A program made the translations under genes and the position numbers. 64,000 bases of DNA from JBEDUK01 sp963781595 (GTDB lineage: Bacteria > Actinomycetota > UBA4738): positions 496,001-560,000 of the forward strand of contig CAWAGG010000001.1 in assembly GCA_963781595.1 (NCBI GenBank). The letters run 5' to 3'. The first letter of the stretch is position 1, and every line of letters begins with the position of its first letter. The notes beneath the pieces were generated by a model, which saw only the letters and a list, made by a program, of their open reading frames with translations, had not been told where the DNA came from and did not search any database. Below are positions 18,601 to 26,655 of the stretch, piece by piece.

Positions 18601-19398
18601 CTCGAGCGTCTCGCGAAGCTCGGCCAGGAGTCGGCTCTTGCCGATCCCGGGTTCGCCGGTGACGAAGACGATCCCGCCGGCGCCCTCGACGAGCGCATCG
18701 AGGACGCCGCGTGCCGTCTCGAGCTCGCGCTCCCGCCCCACGAGGTTCGTCTGCATCGAATCGAGACCGCGGCGCCGGACCGCGTCGGCGACGACCGCCA
18801 CGACCTGTCTGGCGGCGACGGGCTCGGCCTTGCCCTTCACCTCGAGCGCGCGTTCGTGGCCCCACACGAAGATCGGCTCGACGATCCGGACGGTCGCGCC
18901 ACCGACCAGCACGGTCCCTGCTTCGGCGTGAGACTGCAACCGTGCGGCCGTGTTCACGACGTCCCCGGTCGCGCCGTACTCGATCCGGCTGCCTCCGCCG
19001 ACGGGCCCGAGCACCACCGGACCGGTCTCGATCCCGACGCGCACGGAGAACCCGGGCAGGCTCCAGGCGGCCGCCACCTCCTCGGCGTAGGAGCCGACCT
19101 CGTCCATGACGAGCAGGCCGGCCCGCACCGCGCGCTCGGCATCGTCCTCATGGGCGACGGGGGCACCGAACAGGGCAAGGACCCCGTCGCCGGCGAGGTC
19201 CTTGATCGTCCCGCCGAACGACTCGACGGCCGACGCGATCCGGGCGATCGCCTCGCCGACGATGATCCGGACCTCCTCCGGATCCAGCCGTTCGCCGAGC
19301 GCGGTCGAACCGACGATGTCGGCGAACAACGCGGTGATGACGCGCCGCTCCTCGCGCATGGCTGACGTGGGCGAGCCGCCAGCGTTCACGCGCCGCAT
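15694..19398 (-). CDS. Class III cyclase - AAA/STAND ATPase - helical repeat - solute-binding domain fusion
   Basis: 1,234-residue multidomain protein. Residues about 15-195 form a class III nucleotidyl cyclase: metal-binding Asp in LFADIVGST, KDLAGDG, and YGATGDVVNTAARLQ with the Asn and Arg of an active enzyme. The Lys/Asp pair suggests ATP. Residues 217-540 are an AAA_16/STAND ATPase (LVGRERELE, Walker A GEPGIGKSR, Walker B ALEDLHWADPT). Residues ~590-740 are TPR-like helices. Residues ~750-1230 are a peptide-binding SBP_bac_5 domain (SLAERWEISDDG, VRWSDGEPLTAHDVEFG, GWLPGYPDPEYYL). There is no signal peptide, so a normally periplasmic domain sits in the cytoplasm. Start ATG 19398 is chosen over 19359 and over upstream extension into the next gene. 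Confidence 0.88.
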   Translation of the reverse strand: MRRVNAGGSPTSAMREERRVITALFADIVGSTALGERLDPEEVRIIVGEAIARIASAVESFGGTIKDLAGDGVLALFGAPVAHEDDAERAVRAGLLVMDEVGSYAEEVAAAWSLPGFSVRVGIETGPVVLGPVGGGSRIEYGATGDVVNTAARLQSHAEAGTVLVGGATVRIVEPIFVWGHERALEVKGKAEPVAARQVVAVVADAVRRRGLDSMQTNLVGRERELETARGVLDALVEGAGGIVFVTGEPGIGKSRLLAELRETLEGLASPHGTPRWIEGRCVSFGESIPYWPFRDLVRDWLGIGADEPELRARVTLRRAVERLFGERDLEVYPYLGAMLGLSLEPDAAARLAELSPEALQYRTFEVVRTLVERLAADRPVALALEDLHWADPTSVQLVERLLPAAEDAAVLLVLTERIERDHPAWAIRDTAAREFPHRTIEIALDALSGEADRQLLDGLVGRGTLPDDVAERVLGSAEGNPFFLEEMVRSLVDAGALVPEDGGWRYDHYTAVEVPATVEHVILARIDRLGASCRNVITAASVLGRQFGLSLLEGVVGGADGSDEVRPALHELQRLDLVREGRRWPTPEYRFKHALIQEAAYRTLLGEQRRDLHRRAAEWLEREYAGREDEVAGVLAHHWLAAADEDKAITYLTRAADRARQEYALDEAISRYRELVPLMERRGDSHGVALALFKLALAQHVSMRFAEANATYQRAFEHWARPEPWPGEPTAVLRVATSFLPNDPDPKSAIAWPNIQLCMQLFDRLVEAWPERTIVPSLAERWEISDDGLRYVFHLREGVRWSDGEPLTAHDVEFGIKRVLNPESPGSSVAIYFVLENGQDYYLERNRDADRIGVRALDDRTVEFRLAAPAPYFMSVMNRPDGGPQPRHAIEREGSGWTEPDRQVVSGPYRITGRTDDRLVLDRQDGFTGARPGNVRRVEFVASSVAEAAAPYAEDRLDMIMVRYTPRLADFVPVDLVDARPGPAAWSGYLAFDHHHPATSNADLRRALAHAIDRSVIAAVAPPNVVVATGGVVPPALQGHTPDIVPRFDPDLARGYLARSGFDGTLTVAGADVWQAVLDPVIDTWRDVLGIRPEVVTWNPEAAIGQFRPWDFAQVVITGWLPGYPDPEYYLRLLFQSDSKTNEGGFSSAAFDELIERARQERRDRERLELFHEADRLAVADQVALIPLVYGRSLAFVKPRVHGWWEFGKSSASFADLTVDERHGDGSPEGGMS

Positions 19399-19475
19399 CG
19401 TCGCACACCGGCGATGGGGGCGACCGGATCGGGACGGCCCGCCGGCGTGGCGGGCCGTCCATACCCGGGTGATGC

Positions 19476-19841
19476 CTAGCCGGTGGTGACGGTGATCGTC
19501 CCCGTCATCTGCGGATGGATCGAGCAGTGGTACGTGAAGACGCCGGCGGTCTTGAACTTGAACTTGAACTTCTTGCCCGGCGCCAGCGCGCCGCTGTCCC
19601 AGAGGCCGGTGTCCGACGTGGTGGTGTGGCTCGACATCGCGGCCTTGTTCCGCCAGATCACGGTCGTGCCTTCTTTGACGGTGATCGAGGCCGGCTTGAA
19701 AGCGAAGCTGACGATGCTGACCTTCGCCTTCTTCTTCATCACGGTCGCGCTCGGGCTCGGCTGATGCGCCGACGCGGGCACCGCGCCGAGCAACAGCCCG
19801 GCGACGAGCACCGACGCCGCCGTGGTGGTCCACCGTCTCAT
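19476..19841 (-). CDS. Secreted cupredoxin (amicyanin/plastocyanin-like)
   Basis: 121-residue type I copper protein. A signal peptide covers about residues 1-28 (MRRWTTTAASVLVAGLLLG ending in ASA). A short Lys-rich segment is followed by the cupredoxin fold. Copper ligands are visible: His in MSSHTTTSD, and Cys, His and Met in YHCSIHPQM, with the C-x2-H-x2-M spacing of amicyanins. The ATG has an excellent GGGAGGAGGAG ribosome-binding stretch just upstream. It probably carries electrons outside the membrane. It lies upstream of the cyclase fusion on the same strand, 77 bp apart. Confidence 0.9.
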   Translation of the reverse strand: MRRWTTTAASVLVAGLLLGAVPASAHQPSPSATVMKKKAKVSIVSFAFKPASITVKEGTTVIWRNKAAMSSHTTTSDTGLWDSGALAPGKKFKFKFKTAGVFTYHCSIHPQMTGTITVTTG

Positions 19842-20233
19842 GCAGCTCCTCCTCCCCCGGCCCATCGGGTGGGCCGGACCGGATCCCCCTGGCCGCTCCG
19901 ATCGAACCACGTTCTCCGTTCCGCCGTGCCTCCGAGGGGCGGTGCAGGGGACCACCGCGTGCGATGGATCCGCTGCGCTCGCCCGCGTGCAGCCGGGGGC
20001 GGACCGGGACCTGGTGGACCGGTCGCGGGGCTTACGAACGGTGCCGGTCTTGGGATTGCGGTACGTCGCCCGAGCCGAGGTGAACACCCGCGAGCGGGGC
20101 AGCTCGCCGCCCATGCCAGGCTCCCGAGCGAACGGATAGCATGGGCCGTGAAATGCGCCGACGGCGCGCGTGAGCGTATCCGGCCGGGCGCCGCATCGGC
20201 GGGGGGACGGTCCCACACACGGAGGTCGGGGCG
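19842..20233. promoter_or_regulatory. Divergent intergenic region between cupredoxin and aldehyde dehydrogenase
   Basis: 392 bp with no convincing gene. It must hold the promoters of both divergent genes. A TAGCAT hexamer near 20136, about 100 bp before the aldehyde dehydrogenase start, is a possible -10 element, but I see no good -35 at the right distance. The short plus-strand frame across it has no ribosome-binding box and atypical composition. Confidence 0.35.
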
Positions 20234-21810
20234 ATGACACAGGGCTTCAGGGTCACCTACCAGACGATGGCCGCGGACAGCGAGGAGCTGCATAAGGCCT
20301 TCGACGACGGACTGCAGATCGCCACCGGGTGGCTCGGCCAGAGCCACCCCTTCTACGTTGACGGCGAGGCGCGCTGGGACAAGGACGCCGACATGGAACG
20401 GTCCCCGATCGACAGCGATCTGGTGATCGGCGAGTTCTCGAAGGCCCCCGCCAGGACGCGAAGGACGCCGATCGCGGTCGGCCAAGGGCGTTCGCGCCCG
20501 AATGGGGTACATGCCCTGGCAGGAGCGCGGAGCAAGATCATGCGGCCGGGCGGCGGACACTGATCTCCGAGCGCGCAACGAGCTTTCGGCGCTGATGGCG
20601 ATCGAGGTCGGCAAGAGCAGGCTCGAGGCGCTCGGCGACGTCGAGGAGACGGCGGACCTGATCCGCTACTACGTCCAACAGATGGAGGAGCAACGACGGC
20701 TTCTCGTTCCCGATGGGTCGCTGTCACCAACGAACATACCCGGAGCCTCCTGCGTCCCTACGGCGTGTGGGCCGTGGTCTCAGCCCGTTCAACTTCCCGA
20801 TGGCGCTGGCCGGCGGGCCGGCCGGCGGGGCGCTGGTGGCCGGGAACAGCGTCGTGTTCAAGCCCTCCCACCAGGGCTACCTGACCGGGATCAAGCTGTA
20901 CGAGGCGATGATCGAGGGCGGCGTGCCGAAGTAGGCGTTCCACGTGCTGACCGGGCCGGGTTCGACGGTCGGCGACGAGTTGTACAGCAACCCCGACGTC
21001 GACGGCCTGACGTTCACGGGGTCGTACGCCGTCGGGATGCAGATCTACAGGAACTTCGCGAAGGACTACCCGAAGCCGGCGATCTGCGAGATGGGCGGGA
21101 AGAACCCAGCGATCGTGAGCGCGAAGGCCGACCTCGACAAGGCGACCGACGGCGTGCATGCGCAGCGCCTTCGGCTTCGGCGGCCAGAAGTGCTAGCGCG
21201 TGCTCGCGCGTGTACGTCGAACGCGCCTCCTACGACGAGTTCGTCGCGCAGCTGGTCGAGAAGGCGTCGAAGCTGAAGGTCGGTGACCCGCGGGACCGGG
21301 ACACCTACACGGGCCCGGTCATCAACGCGAAGGCTGTCGAGACGTTCGAGCAAGCCGTCAAGGACGTGGTGGTCGGCGGCGGGCAGGTGCTCCTCGGCGG
21401 GCAGCGGATCACCGAGGGCGACCTCGCACGCGGGAACTTCGTCCAGCCGACGATCGTCGCGGCCCCGCTCGAGCAGCCCGGTGTGGAAGGACGAGCTGTT
21501 CGTGCCGTTCGTCGCCGTCGCGTCCGGTCGACTCGATCGACGAAGCGATCGGCCTGGCGAACGACACCGAGTACGGCCTCACCGCCGGCTTCTACTGCGA
21601 GGACCGGGGCGAGAGCATCGGTTCCTGAACACGATCGAGGCAGGCGTCGTCTACGTGAACCGCCGCGCCGGGGCGACCACCGGCGCTTGGCCGGGGATGC
21701 AGCCATTCGGCGGCTGGAAGGGCTCGGGCACGACCGGCAAGGCGGGCGGTGGCCTGCACTACGTGCAGCAGTACCTGCGCGAACAGAGCCAGACGGTGAT
21801 CGAGGACTGA
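20234..21810 (+). CDS. Aldehyde dehydrogenase, glutamate-semialdehyde (P5C) dehydrogenase-like, frame-shifted in the assembly
   Basis: NAD(P)-dependent aldehyde dehydrogenase of about 520 residues. Visible in different frames: VVSPFNFPMALAGGPAG, VVFKPSHQGYL, TFTGSYAVGMQIYR, ICEMGGKNPAIV (catalytic Glu), the catalytic Cys region GQKCSACSRVYV, and the C-terminal MQPFGGWKGSG. The QKCSA motif favours the P5C dehydrogenase branch. Doubled bases include 20469-20470, 20479-20480, 20782-20783 and 20786-20787 (adjacent codons), and 21194-21195; dropping one at each restores the family sequence. An in-frame TAG at 20932-20934 (after GVPK) is not explained this way. Paired with the aminotransferase 5 bp downstream, it fits ornithine or GABA degradation. 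Confidence 0.8.
20455..21620 (+). other. Second tract of doubled-base frame shifts
   Basis: A dozen or so frame shifts fall inside the aldehyde dehydrogenase gene. The clearest are tc(a,g)cc(c,g)ttc at 20782-20787, giving Ser-Pro-Phe with two neighbouring wobble doublings, and (t,a)gc at 21194-21195, giving the conserved Ser/Cys of QKCSAC. A few sites, such as near 21603, are instead one base short. The pattern is the same as in the first tract. Confidence 0.7.
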
Positions 21811-21815
21811 CGCAG

Positions 21816-23197
21816 ATGGAGGCCGAGAATGCCGTCGACGACCCGCGCGTCGTCGAGCGCGAGGTGCTGGAGGCCGAGCACCTCCTGCACGGGGCGCACG
21901 AGCCCGACGTCCTGTCCTACGACGAGCTCGCCGGCTTCACGGAACCTCGGATCCTGGTCGAGCCACCTGGCCCGGCCGCCCGTGCGGTCATCGCGGCCGA
22001 CGGCCGCGTCACGAGCCCCTCGCTCCCCCGCGCGTACGCCTTCGCGCCCGCGCGCGGCGCCGGGTCGGCGGTCGAGGACGTCGACGGCAACGTGTTCCTC
22101 GACTTCAACGCCGGGATCGCCGTCTGTTCGACCGGCCACGCGCACCCGAGGGTGGTCGAGGCGATCCACCGGCAGTCCGAGCGCCTGCTGCACTACTCGG
22201 CGAGCGACTTCTACCTGCCGATCTACGCCGAGGTCTGCGCCGTCCTCGACGAGATCACGACGGTCGGCGGGCCCGCGCGTTCGTTCCTGACGAACTCCGG
22301 CACCGAGGCGGTCGAGGGCGCGATCAAGCTCGCCCGCCACAACACCGGCAGGCAGTACGTGATCGCGTTCCTGGGCGGCTTCCACGGGCGCTCGTACGGG
22401 AGCGTCACGCTGACGGCGTCGAACGCGAAGTACCACGAGGGCTTCGCGCCGCTGTTGCCGGGCGTGCTGCACGCGCCGTTCGGCGCCGACGACACCGACC
22501 GCTACATCGAACGGGTCATCTTCAAACGGCTGGTGAAGCCGAACGAGGTCGCCGCGATCGTCGTCGAACCGATCCAGGGCGAGGGCGGGTACGTCGTTCC
22601 ACCCGACGGATGGCTCCAGACCTGGAGGACCTGTGCGACGAGCACGGGATCATCTTCATCGCCGACGAGATCCAGAGCGGCATGGGCCGGGCGGGTCACA
22701 TGTGGGCCGTCGACCACTGGGGGATCGCGCCGGACATCCTGCTCGCGGGCAAGGGCCTGGCGAGCGGCATGCCGCTCGGCGCGATCGTCGCCCGCGAGGA
22801 CCTCATGTCATGGGGCTCGGGCGCGCACGGTTCGACGTACGGCGGCAACCCGGTGTCGTGCGCGGCGGCGCTCGCGACGATCGAGCTGATCCGAGGCGGA
22901 CTGTTGACGAACAGCCAGACCATCGGCGAACTGATCCGGGACGGGCTGCGCGCGATGCAGGGCGCGCACCCGATCATCCGCGAGGTCCGCGGCGTCGGCC
23001 TGATGATCGGCATCGAGTTCGCTGACGGGCCCACGGCCGACGCGGTCGAGCTCGCGTGCTTCCGGCGGGGCTTGCTGGTCCTGCGCGCCGGTGACTCCAC
23101 GATCAGGATGTCCCCGCCGCTCGTGCTGAACCGAGAACAGGCCGCGACCGGGCTTCGGATCTTCGAGGAGGCGTGCGCGGAGGTCGCGTCGCGGTGA
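21816..23197 (+). CDS. Class III PLP-dependent aminotransferase (GABA/ornithine type)
   Basis: About 460-residue class III aminotransferase. Motifs: DGNVFLDFNAGIAVCSTGH, SFLTNSGTEAVEGAIKLARH, FLGGFHGRSYGSVTLT, the cofactor-Asp region IFIADEIQSGMGRAG, and the PLP Lys in LLAGKGLASGMPLGAI. The N-terminal 30 residues (EAENAVDDPRVVERE) are unusual. The frame loses one base near 22618, between DGWL and the following DLEDLCDEHG; the N- and C-terminal parts otherwise match one enzyme. It is 5 bp after the aldehyde dehydrogenase, so the pair probably degrades an omega-amino acid (GABA, ornithine or similar) to a carboxylic acid. The stop overlaps the next GTG. Confidence 0.87.
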
Positions 23198-23574
23198 CGT
23201 CGGTCGTTCGGAACACCACGTTCGATTGCCGTGATCCGCTCGCGATCGCGACGTTCTGGGCCGCGGTGCTCGGCTTCGACGGCTCGATCGAGACCGACGA
23301 GGACAGCGCCTGGTTCGCGGAGCCAAGGACCGACGGTGAGCGCGGCCTGCTGTTCGTCTCGGTGCCCGAGGCGAAGTCGGCGAAGAACCGGGTGCACTTC
23401 GACCTGACGCCGTCGACGACACGCGACGAGGAGGTCATGCGGCTCGAGGGCCTCGGGGCGACCGTCTACGCGGACTTCCGGAACCCGGACACGGGCGCGG
23501 GGTTCGTGGTGATGCTCGACCCCGAGGGAAACGAGTTCTGTGTCGAACGCTCAGCGGCGGAACGTTCGAACTGA
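23194..23574 (+). CDS. VOC (glyoxalase/bleomycin-resistance) family protein
   Basis: 126-residue protein of the vicinal oxygen chelate fold. It opens with NTTFDCRDPLAIATFWAA and contains VHFDLTP and the C-terminal MLDPEGNEFCVER, which carries the usual metal-ligand Glu. The chosen GTG start at 23194 overlaps the aminotransferase stop as GTGA. Members are lyases, isomerases or drug-binding proteins; no specific role can be assigned. Position after an amino-acid catabolic pair suggests a metabolic rather than resistance function. Confidence 0.8.
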   Translation: MTSVVRNTTFDCRDPLAIATFWAAVLGFDGSIETDEDSAWFAEPRTDGERGLLFVSVPEAKSAKNRVHFDLTPSTTRDEEVMRLEGLGATVYADFRNPDTGAGFVVMLDPEGNEFCVERSAAERSN

Positions 23575-23593
23575 GCGGTCGTACCTGAGCACC

Positions 23594-24202
23594 GTGGCGG
23601 GGTCGCCGGCGGACCGCCTCGCGGCGGCCGTCGCACGCACCGCCCGGGCCACTCGAGGACGCCGTCCGTCCGGCCTGGCGCATCCAGACGCAGACGACAT
23701 CATTGGCACGATCGACACCGACGACGCGAGTGGGTTCGACCCGAGGCCCGTCCTCGAGGCACTCTCCTCGAACGACGCGCCGGCCGTGGTGATGGGTCAG
23801 GTGGCCGGGATCCTCCACGGATCGTTGGAGCTGACAGGCGATCTCGACCTGTTGTGGTCCGGCGCCGAACGCGACGCAGCGGCGATGGCAGCCGCGTTCG
23901 GCGCGCTCGACGCGACGCTCACGGACGACGACGGCGTGTCGGTCGACGCTGGCGACGCGTTCGTCATACCGAAGGTCCTGTTCCGAACGCCAACCGCTGC
24001 CGGCGACTGCTGCACGCCGCGGCTCCCGTGGGGGGACCTGGACGTTGCCGCATCCATCGAGCACGCCGCGTCGACGCGGATCGGCGGCGCGACCGTCAGG
24101 TACCTGAGGATCGAGGACCTGATCACGATGCGCCTCGTGGGCGGCAGGCCGAAGGACCTCCGGCGCGCCGCTGAGCTCGAACGGATCGCACGCGCCAGGT
24201 GA
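23594..24202 (+). CDS. Possible nucleotidyltransferase-fold protein
   Basis: Protein of about 200 residues. The recognisable part is VVMGQVAGILHGSLELTGDLDLLW near the middle (in two pieces: VAGILHGSLEL and TGDLDLLW). This resembles the GS...DxD core of minimal or AbiEii-like nucleotidyltransferases, and YLRIEDLITMRLVGGRPKD follows, as in that family. The first ~50 residues are low-complexity and the start is uncertain; GTG 23594 lies after the VOC stop, but no ribosome-binding box helps. Such proteins occur in toxin-antitoxin systems or in resistance, but no partner is visible here. Confidence 0.55.
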   Translation: MAGSPADRLAAAVARTARATRGRRPSGLAHPDADDIIGTIDTDDASGFDPRPVLEALSSNDAPAVVMGQVAGILHGSLELTGDLDLLWSGAERDAAAMAAAFGALDATLTDDDGVSVDAGDAFVIPKVLFRTPTAAGDCCTPRLPWGDLDVAASIEHAASTRIGGATVRYLRIEDLITMRLVGGRPKDLRRAAELERIARAR

Positions 24203-24253
24203 TCGCGCGAGCGCTGCGGTTCGCTCCGACCACCCGGTAGGCTGACCCGCGCC

Positions 24254-25177
24254 ATGGCCGAAGGCAAGGTCACCTCGATGCACGACGCGATCGCCGAACT
24301 CGTCCGCGACGGCGACACGGTCGCGATCGAGGGCTTCACGCACCTGATCTGCTTCGCCGCCGGCCACGAGATCATCCGCCAGCGCCGGCGTGACCTGACG
24401 CTCGCGCGCATGACCCCGGACGTGATCTACGACCAGATGATCGCCGGCGGCGTCGCGTCGAAGCTGATCTTCTCGTGGCTCGGGAACCCGGGCGTCGGTT
24501 CGCTGCACGCGATCCGCCGCCGCATCGAGAAGGCCGACCCCGCAACCCTGGAGATCGAGGAGTACAGCCACTTCGGCATGGTCTCGCGCTACGTCGCGGC
24601 CGCGTCGAACCTCCCGTTCATGCCGCTGCGTTCCTATTACGAGAGCGACCTGCCGAACGTGAACCCGTCGATCCGTCCACTGGCGTCGCCGTTCGATCCG
24701 AGCGACGAGGTGTACGTCGTGCCGCCGCTGCACCCGGACGTCGCCATCGTCCACGCGCAGCGCGCGGACGCCGACGGCGACGCGCACATCTGGGGGCTGC
24801 TCGGATGCCAGAAGGAGGCCGCGTTCGCCGCCGGCCGCGTGATCGTCGTCTGCGAGGAGCTGGTCGACGAACGCGTGATCCGTGCCGACCCGAACCGGAC
24901 CGTCATCCCCGGGTTGATCGTCGACGCGGTGGTCGTCGAACCGAAGGCGTGCCACCCGAGCTACGCGCAGGGGTACTACGACCGCGACAACCGCTTCTAC
25001 CTCGATTGGGACGCGGTCGCGCGCGAGGCGGCCACGCTCGACGCGTGGCTGGACGAGTGGGTGTACGGCCTCACGTCGCACGCGGAGTACGTCGAGAAGC
25101 TCGGCGACGAGCGCTGGACGTCGTTGGCGCCGGGCACCGCGATGTCCGGCGAGGTCAACTACGGGGAGTACGCCTGA
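24254..25177 (+). CDS. gctA: CoA-transferase alpha subunit (glutaconate CoA-transferase type)
   Basis: 307-residue family I CoA-transferase subunit. It has MHDAIAELVRDGDTVAIEGFTH, then RDLTLARMTPDVIYDQMIAGG, a serine/threonine-poor linker, and HPDVAIVHAQRADADGDAHIWG, all typical of GctA-like subunits. The alpha subunit binds the beta subunit, which carries the catalytic Glu, to exchange CoA between carboxylic acids. The matching beta-like gene lies 2.3 kb further on (27526), separated by three unrelated genes, which is unusual. A 10-bp hairpin follows the stop. Substrate unknown. Confidence 0.85.
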   Translation: MAEGKVTSMHDAIAELVRDGDTVAIEGFTHLICFAAGHEIIRQRRRDLTLARMTPDVIYDQMIAGGVASKLIFSWLGNPGVGSLHAIRRRIEKADPATLEIEEYSHFGMVSRYVAAASNLPFMPLRSYYESDLPNVNPSIRPLASPFDPSDEVYVVPPLHPDVAIVHAQRADADGDAHIWGLLGCQKEAAFAAGRVIVVCEELVDERVIRADPNRTVIPGLIVDAVVVEPKACHPSYAQGYYDRDNRFYLDWDAVAREAATLDAWLDEWVYGLTSHAEYVEKLGDERWTSLAPGTAMSGEVNYGEYA

Positions 25178-25187
25178 CCATGCCTGG

Positions 25188-25222
25188 GCGGCCCCGCCGA
25201 CCGATTCGCACTGCGGGGCCGC
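25188..25222 (+). terminator. Perfect 10-bp hairpin after gctA
   Basis: GCGGCCCCGC at 25188-25197 and its exact complement at 25213-25222 flank a 15-nt loop, 10 bp after the gctA stop. There is no T-run. It probably ends or stabilises the gctA transcript before the sedolisin gene. Confidence 0.5.
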
Positions 25223-25358
25223 GCGACGTACCCTGACGGGCCGAACGGCCGCATGCAGATGTCGAAAGGGGGTCGACGAGGCTGGCCACTGACCGCCGCG
25301 GCCACCGCGGCATGCACCGTCCCGTCCATGTACCCAGACCGATGGAGGAGTCGACCGT

Positions 25359-26567
25359 ATGAAGAGAGCTGTGATCGCGATGTTCGCCGCAGCGTTCCTC
25401 GTATCCGGGGGCATGGTCGGTGCGACCGGTGCGCTCGCGGGCGCCGCATCGAGGCACCCCGCGATCCATCAGACGACGCCGATCCCGCCCGGCCTGCACG
25501 CGAGGGCGGTCTGCGCGAGGGTTCCGTCCGGACAGGCGCACTGCATGTCGTTCGTGCTGGTCGACGCGCACGGGCGGATGTTCACGAGCGCCGCGCCCGC
25601 CGGCTACGGTCCGGCGGATCTGCAGGACGCGTACAAGCTGCCGTCGGCCAAGAAGGGCGCGGGCATGACGGTCGCGCTGGTCGACGCATACGACAACCCG
25701 AACGCTGAGGCGGACCTCGCCGTCTACCGGAGCACGTTCGGCCTGCCCGCCTGCACGACGACGAACGGGTGCTTCAGGAAGGTCGGACAGCGCGGCGGCC
25801 CGAACCTGCCGAAGCCGAACGCCGGCTGGGGACTCGAGATCGCGCTCGACCTGGACATGGTCTCGGCGATCTGCCCGAACTGCAACATCCTGTTGGTCGA
25901 GGCCGACGGTGGACAGCTGGGCAACCTCTCGAAGGCGGTCGCGACCGCGGTCAAGCTGGGAGCCGACGCGATCAGCAACTCCTACGGCAACCGCGACAAG
26001 TCGCGCAACGAGAAGCTGAACGAGAAGTACTGGAACCATCCCGGCATCGCGATCACCGCCGCGTCGGGCGACTGGGGCTACAACAACTACCACAACTTCC
26101 CGGCCCAGTCCCAGTACGTGACGTCGGTCGGCGGAACGGCGCTCACCAGGAGCCAGGGCGGTCGCGGCTGGACGGAGACCGCGTGGAACGGGACGGGCAG
26201 CGGGTGCGGGCCGTTCGCGCCGAAGCCCGCATGGCAGACCGACACGGGCTGCGCCATGCGTGCATACACCGACGTGGCGGCCGTGGCGTCCCCTGGCACC
26301 GGCGTCGCGGTCTACGACTCCTACCCGAGCGGTGGGTGGCACGTCGTGGGCGGCACCAGCGCGTCGTCCCCGATCATCGCGTCCGTGTACGCGCTGGCCG
26401 GCGCGAACGTGCAGTATGGATCGCGCGTCTATATGAACCCGAAGAAGCTGTTCGACGTGACGAGCGGGTCGAACGGGACGTGCTCGCCGACGTACCTGTG
26501 CACCGCGGGCGTCGGCTACGACGGACCGACGGGCCTGGGAACGCCGAACGGCATCGGCGACTTCTGA
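25359..26567 (+). CDS. Secreted sedolisin-like serine peptidase (S53)
   Basis: 402-residue exported peptidase. A signal peptide covers about residues 1-30 (MKRAVIAMFAAAFLVSGG, then an Ala-rich cleavage region). A short pro-region precedes the catalytic domain. Sedolisin landmarks are WGLEIALDLDMVSAICP (catalytic Glu and Asp), the oxyanion-region ITAASGDWG, the nucleophile motif VGGTSASSPI near residue 335, and the C-terminal GYDGPTGLGTPNG typical of this group. Several cysteines suggest disulfides. Sedolisins act at acid pH on proteins outside the cell. It is bracketed by hairpins on both sides, so it is probably transcribed alone, feeding peptides to importers such as the Dpp system. Confidence 0.88.
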   Translation: MKRAVIAMFAAAFLVSGGMVGATGALAGAASRHPAIHQTTPIPPGLHARAVCARVPSGQAHCMSFVLVDAHGRMFTSAAPAGYGPADLQDAYKLPSAKKGAGMTVALVDAYDNPNAEADLAVYRSTFGLPACTTTNGCFRKVGQRGGPNLPKPNAGWGLEIALDLDMVSAICPNCNILLVEADGGQLGNLSKAVATAVKLGADAISNSYGNRDKSRNEKLNEKYWNHPGIAITAASGDWGYNNYHNFPAQSQYVTSVGGTALTRSQGGRGWTETAWNGTGSGCGPFAPKPAWQTDTGCAMRAYTDVAAVASPGTGVAVYDSYPSGGWHVVGGTSASSPIIASVYALAGANVQYGSRVYMNPKKLFDVTSGSNGTCSPTYLCTAGVGYDGPTGLGTPNGIGDF

Positions 26568-26591
26568 TCGCGGATCGCACCCGAACGGATC

Positions 26592-26623
26592 GGCGGCCGG
26601 CTCCCTCGGTGGAGCCGGCCGCC
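26592..26623 (+). terminator. Perfect 13-bp hairpin terminator after the sedolisin gene
   Basis: GGCGGCCGGCTCC (26592-26604) and its exact complement (26611-26623) enclose a 6-nt loop, 24 bp after the stop and followed by GCCGTTT. It is a strong intrinsic-terminator-like structure, and it could also serve the convergent gene on the other strand. Confidence 0.75.
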
Positions 26624-26655
26624 GCCGTTTCCAGACCCGGTCCGGCGCGAGGACC

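Noticed and set aside
15727..19365. Plus-strand open frame of 1,212 codons opposite the cyclase fusion
   Set aside because: It is the antisense shadow of a high-GC gene. It has no family motifs, is rich in Arg/Asp/Val repeats, and the minus strand encodes recognisable domains throughout.
19399..19833. N-terminal extension of the cyclase fusion frame to 19833
   Set aside because: The added sequence is the complement of the cupredoxin gene in the wrong frame, with no recognisable features. The cyclase domain begins right after ATG 19398.
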